From the NCBI GenBank assembly GCA_022818135.1, contig JAFMSR010000005.1:29695100-29759099 (forward strand): a stretch of 64,000 nt of DNA, read 5' to 3'. The position numbers and the translations under genes are program-made. Positions 40,676 through 52,540 of the stretch are shown here, in pieces (the stretch's first letter is position 1; the number at the start of each line of letters is the position of its first letter). The DNA comes from Saxidomus purpurata (lineage: Eukaryota; Mollusca; Bivalvia; Venerida; Veneridae). The notes below the pieces were generated by a model that saw only the letters and a program-made list of their open reading frames with translations, was not told the DNA's origin and ran no database searches.

Positions 40676-43600
40676 CTAGGATTGGTGAGCGTAACCGTAA
40701 GGCACCGTTTTATAGTCTTCAACCACCAAACGTTTGGTATACACTGATCGAAAGGTTTTGGTCTGGGTTTCACTGGTCACTTTACGGTCCTGGTGCCGTT
40801 TGATGCGAGATGGATACTCCACGACCAACGAATAGTGTTCACGGTCCTGTACACAATTCACCATGGCGTCAAAATTGACGAGGTTTGCGGTATAGTAATC
40901 CAAAGTAATACCTTTGACTTTACATTTGGTGTGTCGCTCTCCATTTTCTATGTATTCATAGCCATAGTTCTTAGGCCCCAGTCCGACAAACTTGACAATG
41001 TGTCCGTTTGCAACCTCATCGGTCCACTGACCTAGACGACTGTCTACAACAGGAATGTTGTACTGTTCAGGATAGTGAATGTACATACAGCTGTCTGTAT
41101 CAAAATACAAGACACAATCGCCCAGGCGTTCTAGCACGGCGTAGAGTTCTAAACGAGCATAGGCTGTCACAAAGGAGGCAACGACCACCTTGGAGGAGTT
41201 ATGAGGTTCAAATCCGTCACTCTGATCCGTGAAATTCTCCAAGATGAACTCGTCATGATCAAACATCTCTACATGATGAACCTTGATCTGAGAATCCGAC
41301 AATAACTCGTGGTATCGTTCAAGGCTTGCGACGTACTCAGTCTTGGGTAGCATGTTATTCTGAGCATTCTTTCCCAACAGACAGTTAAGCATAGTTTTTG
41401 CAAAAGCCCTTTTGCCAGGATTTTTGTGAACCTGTTCTAGTTGTATCCCTTCTGCTTTAAAATACTCTTGCTTGAACGTGGCTTCCTCTGCTGGTGTTTG
41501 AACCCTGTTCGGATAGCCGCTGGCTTCCTGTTTCATTTTTAAGTACTTATCAATGTACTGTTGGTAAACGTCCTTGCTCCATTGGTCCCAATGCCACACA
41601 TGATACACAGCTAAGATCTGGTAGCCTTTGGCAAGGGCCTTGTAACTCCACAGAGGTCCATGTGCCTAACAGGGCTCTGTCTGATAACGGTATGGGTACA
41701 CTCACAGCATTCTTGTTCAGCACAGGTGCGACATAACGTAAACACCATCTTGTGGTTGCAATGTACCGGGAGTACAGGCATCCATAGATCTTGGGGTGGT
41801 AACACTTGACACTTAATCAAACCACGATACTCTCGAATAGCCTCCACTTGAATGGCTTCTAGTTAAGCGGGGGTGGCCCAGCGGGTACTCTCTGAACTTG
41901 TTCACATACGGATACAATGAACAAATGTCCGCATACTTGATCTCTTGATTTGATGTGACCTCATAGTACAGCCGGACGGCATTGGTCCGGCCTCCATACA
42001 AGGCTTCTCTGGGTTGAATCTCATCCATGTGCGGATAAAGCTGGTCCAGCACAGGTTGGTTAACAGGATCGTTTCGCCAGTACTTGTCAAACTGACATTC
42101 CCAAAGTGTATACACGGTGTACCTTTGTCTTATGAGATTCGTGGTCCTTTGCTCTGTTTCCTGGTAAAGCACTGCCATGGTTTGGAGTGTAAACGGCTTC
42201 TCCTTTTCTCTGTCTAGGTAACAGTCAGGACATCCGTGAAACAGGCGCCCCAAGAATTCAAACACGACGTAATGTTCGGGATCGAACCCATCTACAAAGT
42301 AGGGTCCTATTTTCACTTCTCCACCATTGAGGGCATGGCGTATATAATGACCCCCTTGGATAGCCAGTAACTGAATCTATCGTATGGCTTTGATCGAATA
42401 CTTGACCTTGGCATAACCAACGGCCTGTATAATCCCTAGATTGTTGGAAGGCATAGAGTTCTTTCGCCAACCTTTATTACAGGCTTGAACCAGTGTTGTC
42501 GCTTCGGTGAAACGGATCTATCTTATCACTGTCAAAAAACAATATGCGAAACTCCCCTCATTCGCGTCTTAAAATATCCACATCTGATCAGCAGTAGGAT
42601 TCCATTTCTTTTTGAAAATCAAAAATATCTTGGCTATGTTCTTCGTACCATGCCAGGAAGACCTTCCGTCGCTCAGGTTTCATTCTACCGGGTTTATAGT
42701 AATCCAGTGGTAACATGGATCCCACGTAGTTCTTGAACTCTGCCGTGTTGTTCCAGAAAGGAAATTCCTTTTCTGTAGCCCAATCTTAGGAAAGGCAAAT
42801 AACGGCTTCCCAAATTTGTTGATTAAACCAATAAATCTTTTCCCACTTGCATCAGTAAGATCTTACTTCCATTCATAATGCTCTCTGGTTTCTCTGTGCC
42901 ATTGTTCACCACATGTCTCAAAATGAACTGAGCATCATAGGCTTGAGCATTGTGCGCTATGACGGTTGCACATCGGTGGATGGGGTCAAACAACCATGTG
43001 CAGAATTGAACTAAGGTCTGATCCCCTCTAAACACAGCTTCACGTTTCCCCGGCATTTGATCATACCAGAGGCAATGTTCACTCACCACTGGCTTTCGTA
43101 TGCAGTTTCCACAGGCTCGTAAGGCTACAAAAAAATTTGGAATGTGTTTACCCGTATCAAACCGGCATTCAAAATCTTAGAAAATGAACGGCACCATGAT
43201 TGGTGGTATGTTTCCTCTCTCTGGCGACTGGTAGGTAGGGATGTAACAATCGTGGTCAGGTAATACAATATTTTGACAAAATTTACATTTCTTTGTGCCG
43301 GCACACAGATGAGGCTTGCTACTCACGACCTTCTGGGAACAATGGGGGCATTTATACACGGATTGGCAGATGGTCTTCTTGGATTTTCCTTGAAACGTCT
43401 TATGGTTTTGATAGCAGGTAGGGCTTCAGAACCATCGTCTACATGTATCGCAGAAAATCCCTTTTTCGACCTGTTCGCAGATCTGTGATGCATAGCACAT
43501 GCACATATTTGAACAACGGTGGTTTTCCTTGTTCCTATAACCCACATTGCAGTATTCGCAATAATAGCTAACTCCGGCAAAGCCTGTCATGGACACAATG

Positions 43601-44623
43601 CAGTCAAAATGATTGTGATGGTGGTACACGTGAATCACCTTGCTGTATCTGGTCATACTCGGAGGTTTGAATAATAATTCACATGTTGTGGGTGGATCTT
43701 GATCACATAGACAGGATACAAACACTCTTGAATGGTCTTGTATTCATTCACACCACGTGACTGGTCATATCCGATCCCCACTCGATCCAGTAAGGCTTCA
43801 GCTTCTCTCCTCTGTAAGTTTTTTGAAGACTGTCGCATCAAGTTCCATCGTTTTCGCCATTCGGCCATGCCTTGTTTGTTCGCATGACACATCCCTACCA
43901 CTATCGCTCGAGCTAAACACATACTGTCTTCGGTGTTCTCAATAGTTACGACATTTCGTTTGAGGCGGGTCATCTGCTGAATACTCACGTGTGACCGTGG
44001 TGCATGGATCGTCTGGCTTTTCCAGATCCCTCCGGCAAAGAGATGTGTGTTATTTCAGCTGACATGCCTCCATCATGGATCTTGAAATCTTGATTACTCT
44101 GCATTACACGTTCACACTCGTCCAGCAATCGGTCCCCTTTGACGTTCCCGGCATGATCGAACGGAATGTGAATACCAAAATTTAACCCTGGATGGTAAAG
44201 AGAGACTCGCACTAGATCCCTTGACTGTACCTTGCATTGCTCTTTCAGCGCCTCCACCAGCTCATTAAATAAGATATGTGTGGTCTCAAAAGAATGACTG
44301 TATTTCTTAAACATAACATCATACATTTAACTCTGGGTTTTGAACTTTCGAGACTGGCGGATTGTACGTGACTCTATCTCAAACAAAGGTGGCGGTATCT
44401 TCTTGGACTGTGCTTCAGGCTGTGGCTCTTGCTCAGGCTCTGGCTCTGTCTTGGTGTGGTGGCGGTGCTGTTGTTATTTTTGTTGTTGTTGTTGTTGTTT
44501 CCTTTTTCTTGACAGGGAGAGTCTGTACCTGTTATCTTCTTTAAGATTTTCTTCTTCATCGTTACTGCTGTTGGCGTCTGAGTAAGGTACTAGTTTCATA
44601 GGTCTATCTGATGGCTCTCTCAT
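40676..44623 (-). pseudogene. Polinton DNA polymerase B, multiply frameshifted
   Basis: Protein-primed-type family-B polymerase that would replicate the element, about 1,300 codons originally. The first ATG is at 44623 (MREPSDRPMKLVPY). Next come a CAA tract with TAA at 44474-44476, another TAA at 44327-44329, and a Polinton-type N-terminus (ETTHILFNELVEAL, VRVSLYHPGLNFG, ENTEDSMCLARAIVVGM). CXXC cysteine-rich pieces lie near 43360-43700. The exonuclease DFE follows a TAA at 43177-43179, then HNAQAYDAQFIL. The polymerase has motif A DICSLYPYVNK (about 41920), GKNAQNN near 41370, and YFDTDSCMY (about 41090). It ends VPYGYAHQS. Frames change near 43988, 43720, 42800-42320 and 41820-41610. The final 310 codons are uninterrupted. 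Confidence 0.9.
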
Positions 44624-44837
44624 GACTTGGTACTTCTAATGACTGGGTTTCTGATAACAACGAATTGCACAAGATACGCTCTCTCTTACACACTCCTCCA
44701 GGGGAAATACTGTTCTATGTTTATAAAAAGGCGTGAGTGCCTCCACTCGACATCAGTTTGGGCGACACTTGTCTGGAGATTCAGCAGTTCTTTTTGTACC
44801 GACCAATCCATGTTGAACCATGTTGATCATGTTGATA

Positions 44838-44985
44838 TTGAAGTGGACCATGTTGGCATTAAAGGCTTGCATCTCTTTGAAAATACTAAGCAGTATTTTG
44901 TGGTCTTACCTGTCCTGCTGCTGCTGCAACAAATTGAAAATGTTGTGGTCATGGCTTTATAGACCCTTATCTGGAATATGTGCCA
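44838..44985. repeat. local duplicate, copy A
   Basis: GAAGTGGACCATGTTGGCAT, then GGAAAATACT-like and CTTATCTGGAATATGTGC text, recurs with divergence at 46972-47160. The Polinton polymerase fragment follows copy A directly. Confidence 0.65.
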
Positions 44986-45110
44986 AACACATACTGTCTT
45001 CAGTGTTCTCAATGGTAACGACACTTCGATTGTGTAACCAGTGATGCATGGGCCGGCTCTTTCAAGACACCCTCCGGCATAGAGATGATTGTGTTATTTC
45101 AGCTGACATT
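44978..45110 (-). pseudogene. fragment of polymerase B N-terminus, second copy
   Basis: About 130 bp resembling 43912-44067: ACACATACTGTCTTC, GTGTTCTCAAT, CCTCCGGCA and GTGTTATTTCAGCTGACAT recur in order, with scattered differences and short deletions. It lies outside and upstream of the polymerase gene in the same orientation. It is either a remnant of a second Polinton or of a local duplication. Confidence 0.7.
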
Positions 45111-46249
45111 TTCCAATTGATTCAATTAGACGAAAGTTAAGATAAAAAGTTTCATGTTTTTTTTGTGTGAAGAAATACTATTAATATTGCATTATTTCGT
45201 TTGTAAACAATTTGAAATAAAATTAAATATGTTCGTATTTTGGCCCGTTCGACTTTAAGCTATCGAAGTTTTACTGTACATCGATCGAGCTACTCTTTTT
45301 CCGAGAAACGCATTGCGTAATGACGTCATCAATTCTTTATGCTTTTTTCAAATGTGAAATTAAAACGTTGTTAAAACATTAATGATTAAAGGATAAATCT
45401 TGGAGTACACAATGAAAGGTTAGTTCTGTTTCTGTCCGCGAAGGACATTTGACTTTTTAAACTTTAAAATATGCTATAAAAAGACATGTTCAGGCTGTTG
45501 TATTTTCACGTAATGCAATATCGTCCATAATCCGGAACATAAATTGAGAAATAATTGAATGTTGCGAGTGAAGTAGTCTATCTGAACTTCAATGTATTTC
45601 GCTTCTATTAACTAAGGTAGTGCATATAAAGTCAGTAAAGCGCTTGAATGACACCGACTGGTTATCGCGGCTGCAGATTGATATATTTTGGACAAAATCT
45701 GCATGACAACCAGAATTTTGCTTTAAATTAAGTACTTTACTTAGTTTTAATCTGCCTATTACGCATTATCTTTGTTGATACGGCTAAAGAACAATATAAT
45801 TCTTCGGGAAAGAAAACACTTGCGTAGTACTCGGACATTTCAGCCAGTGTCACGAGCCAATATTCTGAATATTGCCTACGTCATAAACAGTGCACGGGCC
45901 GAATGTTGGAGAAAGTAGGATAAACAGAACGGGGTTTAAATATTGCATGCCGTTTCGACTGACCAACTTCGATTGAATTTCAAAAACGCTTGTAGATAAA
46001 AAAAATATGTTTCACAAGAACACCAGTATATATGCGCATTTAATGCATGTAGAATTTGATTTTTGGCTTGTTTAGAATTCTCCGGGTTCAAAATTAAAAA
46101 ATATGTAAACAAAAAATAATTCCTTATACATGTAGGACAAGAAAGTATAAACGTACGCGCATTGAAAACATCCAGATACGGAATTAAAACGTTGTGTTTC
46201 TTGCCTCTTTGACTATGTCTTAGGCCGGGCCTGGGTATCAGGCTCATGC
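45111..46249. other. spacer without recognised genes
   Basis: AT-rich. TATCGAAGTTTTACTGTACA near 45259 is repeated near 48173, with TTTTCCGAGAAA after both, so these are related repeats about 2.9 kb apart. No gene supported. Confidence 0.45.
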
Positions 46250-46975
46250 TTTGTCTTTGCCCCTTGTCTTCAACTGCTGTTGCCTGGCTGCTTGGCTGGC
46301 TGGCATGGCTGACTGGCTGGCATGGCTGCCTGGTTTGCTTGGTTGAATGGTTTGGCTTGGTTGGGGCTTGGCTGCATGGCTTTGGTTTGGCTTGGCTGCT
46401 GGGCGGCTTTGATGGTCTTGGCTGCCTGGTGCCCTTGGCTGGGCTTGGCTTGGCTGGATGGCTTTGATGGGCGTTTGGCTGCTGGGCGGCCGCTGTGGGC
46501 TTGGCTGTCTGGATGGTTTTACTGGCTTGGCTTGGCTGGTCTTGGCTTCCAGTCTTGGATGAATAGCTTGGCTGGCTGGCTGATTTGCTGGCTGCTTTGC
46601 TGGCTAGCTTGGCTGGAAAGCTTGGCTTTGCTGGCTGTTTGAATGGCTTGGCGGCTGGGCTTGGCTGGCTTGTTGGGCTTGACTGGATAGCATGACTGCC
46701 TGGCTTGGGTGAATAGCTTGGTTGGCTGGCTTCTTGGCTGGCTTGCTGGGCTTGACTGGATAGCATGGCTGCCTGACTTGGCTGAATAGCTTGGCTGGCT
46801 GGCTTCTTGGCTTGCTTGGCTGGGCTCGGCTTGACTGCTTGGCTGGCTTAGCTTGAAAGCTTGGCTGGATAGCTTAGCTTTGCTTGCTGTCTGGATGGCT
46901 TGGCGGCTGGGCTTGGCTGGCTTGCTGGGCTTGGCTAGATAGCATGGCTGACTGGGCTTGGCTGCTTGGCTTGAA
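46250..46975. repeat. CTTGGCTGG-type minisatellite
   Basis: About 725 bp of degenerate repeats of GGCTTGGCTGGCTT, GCATGGCTGCCTGG and similar units, with a longer higher-order unit containing CTTGACTGGATAGCATGGCT. Long open frames on both strands, of Ala/Ser/Gln/Pro/Lys or Trp/Leu/Gly composition, are by-products of a stop-free repeat. Confidence 0.88.
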
Positions 46976-47160
46976 GTGGACCGTGTTGGCATTAACGGCT
47001 CCCATCTCTTGGAAAATACTTAGTAGTATTGTGTGGCATTGTCTGTCTTATTGCTGTTTAAACTGTTGTTTGAAATGCTGGAACTCTTGATATTGTTTTG
47101 GCTGTGGCTGGATGGATGGTGTGGGCACCGCTGTATAGCCCCTCATCTGAAATCTATGAT
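46972..47160. repeat. local duplicate, copy B
   Basis: GAAGTGGACCGTGTTGGCAT, CTCTTGGAAAATACTTAGTA and CCTCATCTGAAATC match copy A at 44838-44985. Copy B directly follows the CTTGGCTGG minisatellite. Confidence 0.65.
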
Positions 47161-48473
47161 GTATATTCTCCCGTCTGGAATCGGTGCTGTATAATTCCCC
47201 TCTGGCATCTGTGCTGTATTTGCAGCTAACGTCAAAAGCTCCGAGAAGTCATTTTTGCATGATGTTGACAGTACGCTGTGAACGCTCAGAATGAACTGAA
47301 TGATTTGATTTGATTTGAAGCAAATTTTATAACGGTCTGTCCATAAGAGCAAATATGTAAGCTTGAATTTGTGGATGGGACCTCGGCATGTCTCCCATCA
47401 TGCCTATACCTATCAAAAGTGTTTTTCTGTTTCCAAAATAGGAGAGATTTACCTGACTGCAATTTCCAGTCAGTATAGCCAAAGGTTGAATGTGATTGGT
47501 TGCCAAACAGTAGGCCAATCACGGCGACCAATGTGATCTAAGTATGATTGCCCTAATTTGTATGTCTGGATCGTGGTAGCCTAACAGTTTTTAGATAATT
47601 TTGATATTAGATGGTTTATGTGTTTGTTTTGTAAAGTATAAATCCCCTTTAATAAAGTGTTGTCCTATTTTTATTTTGCTTAGCTTTTTGTGATGTTAAA
47701 AGTTTTAATTGTCCTGAATGAGTAAATAAAATGTTGTCCAAAAGATGGTTTTACTTTTTTAAATAAGTTAAAAGTATGCATGAAAGTTTGACCTATTTTC
47801 CTACACTGAAATTTTGAAAATATAAAAACCCCTTAAAAGCCAAATAAGCCAGCAACCGCCGCAACTGAATGTCTCAAACGGTCTGTATTTAAATGAGTTT
47901 ATCGGATTGACCTACTCAGTGCACCATGGTAACATGTCAGCCAATGATGACAAAGGAGATAATTGAGCATGAACCAATCAGCGTAGACCTTATAAAAACC
48001 GTGTTTGGTAGATCATATGGTGAACGAAAAAAATATGATAAGAACAGTTTTGTTATAATACATGTTATAAATACATGTTATAAATAAATGTGATAATCAA
48101 AACAGGGGATTAAACTAGTTTGTGTATGTGTTTTGGACTAAATTTCATATTTTTAAGACAATCACTGAGGTTATCGAAGTTTTACTGTACATCGCCCATG
48201 CCAGTTATTTTCCGAGAAATTGTAAACGCCAGTTTTAGAACTAAAAGAATGACATCATATTTTCCGAAACAAGCCAAAACCTGTTTTCGAAAATAAATAA
48301 TCTGTGTAAATGTACATGTGCTTGTTGAGAATATCGTTTTCAAAGGGCTTGTCCTAATCTGTGCCATGTCACAAATGCAAATCACCCTATAAGGAACCTG
48401 ACTGTCCTTAGAGACAGATATAGATATAAACGTTACCATAGACCCCCTTCTCCATACCAAATCTTACCTGTTC
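47161..48473. other. spacer without recognised genes
   Basis: AT-rich with CCAATCA-type motifs and short frames only. The repeat pair partner near 48173 lies here. No gene or element boundary recognised. Confidence 0.4.
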
Positions 48474-48487
48474 CAAAAAAAAACAAC

Positions 48488-48518
<31 letters not shown>

Positions 48519-48634
48519 CTATTCTTCTTTTTAAAAAAAAAAAAAAAAAAAGAAAAATATATATATTTTTTTTTTTTCTCCAACCTACCCCCCCCTAAAA
48601 ATATAAAATTATGTTCTCTGGTTTTTTTTATTTC

Positions 48635-48667
<33 letters not shown>

Positions 48668-48766
48668 CCTAAAAATAAAAAAAAAAAAAAATTATAAAAT
48701 TAATTTTCTTCATTTCTTTTTTTATTTTTTTTTTAAAAAAAAAAAAAAAAATTTAATTTTATTTTA

Positions 48767-48797
<31 letters not shown>

Positions 48798-48811
48798 AAA
48801 AAAAAAAAAAG
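48474..48811. repeat. poly-A/poly-T low-complexity tract
   Basis: About 340 bp of alternating long A and T homopolymers with short mixed islands (ATATATATTTTT, CCTACCCCCCCC). Such sequence is hard to sequence and assemble. The exact bases and length should not be trusted. Confidence 0.85.
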
Positions 48812-48889
48812 CTTGTAGCTTATCGAGTCACTCTCGAGTCCGTTTCCTGGAAAAACCAATACTGGTGTCATATGAGGAAGTACGGTCAT

Positions 48890-48957
48890 GACCCTATTGG
48901 GCTCGAACTCGCAACTTTCGGGATGAACGGCCGACACCTTAACCTCTACACCAATTC
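48890..48957 (-). repeat. tRNA-derived SINE head, minus strand
   Basis: Read on the minus strand: TGTAGAGGTTAAGGTGTCGG (A box region), CGTTCATCCCG (anticodon region) and GCGAGTTCGAGCCCAATAGG (B box and T arm). It is a different family from the SINE heads at 28.7 and 51.6 kb. The adjacent poly-A/T tract may include its tail. Confidence 0.65.
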
Positions 48958-49511
48958 AATTCAATTCTGAATCAATAGTTTATTCAGCATTAAGCATAAC
49001 ACAACGCTTATAGCCTATAAAAATGGACACACTGAAATGATAAACGGTTTACAGAAGAGCAACAGTTTAAATACGTGAACGTATGAATACAGGTTCACGT
49101 CGGATGCTACTGCATGATTGTCATACAAAAATCAACGCATTTGTTAGGAGAAAAAAGAATAAAATATAGATCGTATCGATATCGTGCGATACCGTCGCTT
49201 TGTGATGTATGTATACATATATTTATGATATCCAGTTATGTCCAAGGGAGACAACTTTTTCAAGTTAAAATCGTTATTATCAAAAGAAGTCTTCCCTAAA
49301 AATTAACAATGGTTTGTGCATATTGTAATGTTTACAAAGATATGCGTGCTTTTTGAATGTAGATAATTTCGTATAGAAACAGTTATTATGCCTGAAAATG
49401 ATATAATACATTTGATATGATATGAAATATTAGCAGAATTCACACCATGTACACCTGTATACTTGTAAATGTATAATACAAAATCGAACATCAGCAAAAT
49501 TACTTGAACTA

Positions 49512-51467
49512 TTAAATTCGTATTTTCATAGCATAATATATGTATTTTGACAAACTAAAAGTAACACTTTTGGACTTTGAAGACATAAGTTTTTCAAACC
49601 TCTTTAAGTTCGGCCAGTGACAGAAATATCGTTTAATGTATTTGTTTCTTATATCACGGTATTTAGGACAGACTAATTGAAAGTGATATTCCCTTTCTAA
49701 TATGTTCATACTGCACGATAAACAGATTCTATTTTCTCTTAGTATATTAGAGCATCGTCCAGCTTCTATTTGTAGATTATGTGATGAGGTTCTGAATCTC
49801 GCTAGGGCACTTCTATGTTTGCTATCACTTAATACTTCTAGATATTTTTCCATTTCAAATTCATATTTAAAAACAGTAAGATTGTAAACGACTAGAATTA
49901 TTAATATTTGAGTACCATTTCTGTTAAAATACATCAATAATTATCTGTTTTATTAATTTATTAATTCAAAAGGAATAATGTCCAACTCAAATTGTTGATC
50001 CCACAGGTAATTGAATCCGTGTTCCTGTAAAATATTTTTATCTGAAAAGCCCAATTTGTGCCTCTATATGTTTGGGTAAGATCTGTACCTGTTTTTAACA
50101 TAAAAAATATTTTCTTTACCAGAGATGATTCACTGTGCTTAAATAATTAAATCCAGTACTTAATCATGTTTATTTTACGGTAGATAACCAATGGTAATCT
50201 TCCTAACCCTCCGTAAAGTGCTTCAAGATTTGTTGACTTTTTAACGCCGAAAACACGTCTGATAAACCTTCTATGAACATGTTCTATAAATCTGTCGCTT
50301 CATGCATTCCTCACACCTCTGATCCGAAATTCAAAATTGACGAGACCATTGTATCAAATAATTTACGTTTTTGAGCTTCTGGTAGCTCCATGTTGTTGAG
50401 AATACTAAACAGATTATACAGTGCAACTGAAGCATGCTGGGCAATACATTTTTGTGTACGGTACCAATTTCCGTTTTTGAAAAACGTCATTCCTAAATAT
50501 TTAAAGGAGCTTACCGTTTCAATTGAATCGTTGTATAGGTGAAAATTATAACATGAAAAAGACCATTGCTTTGGTTTTTGATACATTAATTTTTAAACCC
50601 CATAAGTGATAATAATTCTCAAAATCATTTAACATAAATTGTAATGTTTCAGGCGATTTGGCGAAAATAACTTGATCGTCTGCATACAAGAGAATAAACA
50701 ATTTTAATTCATTTACTGTGAAGATATCATTAAGATCAGCGTTTATATTTTCCATGATGTCATTCACGAATAACATAAAGAGTAACGTTGAGCTCGGGTA
50801 TCCGTGTTTCAAGCCCATCTCGAAATCGAAAAAGTCAGACAATGAAGATTTATATCGGGCACACGATTTTACTACGGAGTACATAGACTTTATGGCTTTA
50901 ACCATTTTACAACTTACGCGTTCAGCTAGGAGTTTTTTGCCACAGGAACGTTCGATCAATTTTGTCAAAGCATTTTTCATAATCTATAAAGATTGCACAA
51001 AGCTTTACACCAGAATTTATTACCTTTGATATAACTGAATGAAAAATAAATATACAGTCTATAATAGATTTTCCCTTTTGAAATCCGAATTGGTTTGGTA
51101 TTATTTTTTCATATTTTTCTGTCCATTTATTAAGCCTGTTTAGCAATAAGTCTGAGTATATTTTTGCTATAATATTGATGAGGGTTATACTCCTGTAGTT
51201 TTTAGCATCATTCGGTTTTCCTTTTTTGAAAATTGGAGTTATGATCCCTTCTCCCCATGACTTGGGATATTCACCGCTGTTGAATATTCTGTTATATAAG
51301 ATAAGGAGAAATGGGGCAATAAATTCATAAGATGCTTTGAACACTCCTCTTGTTAAATAGTTAGTTCTTGGAGATTTGTTGTTATTTTGAGAAAATACTG
51401 CGGCATGCAAATCATTTTCGGTAAAATTAATATCAAGATCGTTATCAATAAAAGTCCAATAAGTCAA
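49512..51467 (-). pseudogene. non-LTR retrotransposon (LINE) reverse transcriptase, dead
   Basis: Minus-strand remains of a LINE ORF2 in three frames. 51467-50922 holds the RT N-terminal half (GIITPIFKKGKPNDAKNYRS, NQFGFQKGKSIIDCIF, LCAIFIDYEKCFDKIDR). 50980-50546 holds GLKHGYPSSTLLFMLFVND and the catalytic YADD (LLYADDQVIFAKS). 50586-50311 holds SFKYLGMTF. 49937-49512 holds the C-terminal zinc-knuckle-like CLSCSMNILEREYHFQLVC. The arrangement fits CR1/jockey-type LINEs, but the clade was not settled. The endonuclease end is missing (5' truncation near 51480), as is usual. Frame changes near 50950, 50560 and 50300-49940. Confidence 0.88.
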
Positions 51468-51562
51468 TAAAAGTCAATAAACACCACCGCTCCCCTTTTT
51501 GACGTATTTGAACATGGTGGGAAAGAATGTCAATGTTACGGATTTGATTATAAATAGGAGAG

Positions 51563-51645
51563 TTGTGTAGGTTGTCGGATACCTCAGTCAGTACAGCATT
51601 CGTCCTATAAGCGAAGGGTCCCGGGTTTGAGTCCCTGTCATTCCT
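51563..51645 (+). repeat. tRNA-derived SINE head, copy 3
   Basis: GTTGTGTAGGTTGTCGGATA, CCTCAGTCAGTACAGCA (A box) and CCCGGGTTTGAGTCCCTGTC (B box). The lead-in and A box match the two copies near 28.7-28.98 kb, so all three belong to one family. This copy keeps the best B box. Confidence 0.72.
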
Positions 51646-51661
51646 TTCACGGTGTGACACA

Positions 51662-52540
51662 AAACTAGCTATTTATTGTGCATTTTCATTCCAAATGCTC
51701 TTGTATGTCACTTGTATCAATAAACGACTTCCCGATATAATTTAAGAAATACATGTATTTAGACTACTATCAATACAAAAACGATGAAGACGGTCTTAAA
51801 TCGGATTTAAATTTGGCCTTGAGTTTGGTTTCTAAAACAAAGACTAATCAAAAGCTAAGACCTGGGTGCAGCCCCGGCATTCCGCTCCGAATGTCAAAAT
51901 CCGCTTAAAGTATCACCACTTGTCGCTATAAATTAAAAATACAATTATTTGTTTTTAATGAACATTTCATAATTTGACTGATAGGGCATTTTATGCGATT
52001 GTCCCAAAAGCACAGTGTTCCGTTAGTGCCACACGATGCAAAGACATGATGGAACGATGGGAAAACACGATAAGATATCGCGTCTTCGCATCGTGTTATC
52101 GTCAATTCGCATCGTCCTACCGTGTTATTGTCCCTTCGCATTACCTATCATATTTTCGCCTTCATGTCTGACATGCGTGATTCAGATATTTGATCACGTA
52201 ACGCGACAAGACTCTAAACTCGCTCATATTCACCTTAGAAAACTAATGATACAAGGTTTCAGTATTTGGAATAAGATATGAACATTATTAAAAGTAGTTT
52301 AGTAAGAGCTGTATTCGCCATTTTTCCCTTTCCTATGCCAAATGACCGTAGTGACCCCTCTACTTGCCCCTTTCTATGGCACTGATGCCAGAAAGTCTGC
52401 GAGTTTGTCTTGACGTGTCGCAGACCAAGAAACAATGGGGATGAGCAACGAATCTTTGGGACTCCTCCAGCATCGATTCCTGAAAATCTGAGAGTGTGCT
52501 AGAAAAGTACATGTCAGTAAATAAGAAAACAGGTCCACGA
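51662..52540. other. spacer with a possible MITE
   Basis: No gene. Within 51985-52150 the motif GCATCGTGTTATCGTC and variants recur (TTCGCATCGT, CGATGCAAAGAC), partly inverted around a GATATC-like centre. It may be a short degraded foldback repeat, but ends could not be fixed. Confidence 0.35.

Larger units (their letters stand above)
29502..44623 (-). mobile_element. Maverick/Polinton, degraded
   Basis: About 15 kb of co-directional minus-strand genes with the core Polinton set: protein-primed-type DNA polymerase B, FtsK/HerA-type packaging ATPase, retroviral-type integrase, penton (minor capsid), major capsid protein and small basic virion proteins. The limits given are those of the recognisable genes. 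A candidate left end is at 28983, and no right terminal inverted repeat was found. The capsid genes place it with virus-like Polintons and adintoviruses. The element is broken by two nested insertions, a tandem duplication, and many stops and frameshifts. No cysteine protease gene was recognised. Confidence 0.92.

Noticed and set aside
45936..46992. Long Ala/Ser/Gln/Pro/Lys-rich minus-strand protein
   Set aside because: It is the CTTGGCTGG minisatellite read in a stop-free frame; both strands are open, which is typical of such repeats.
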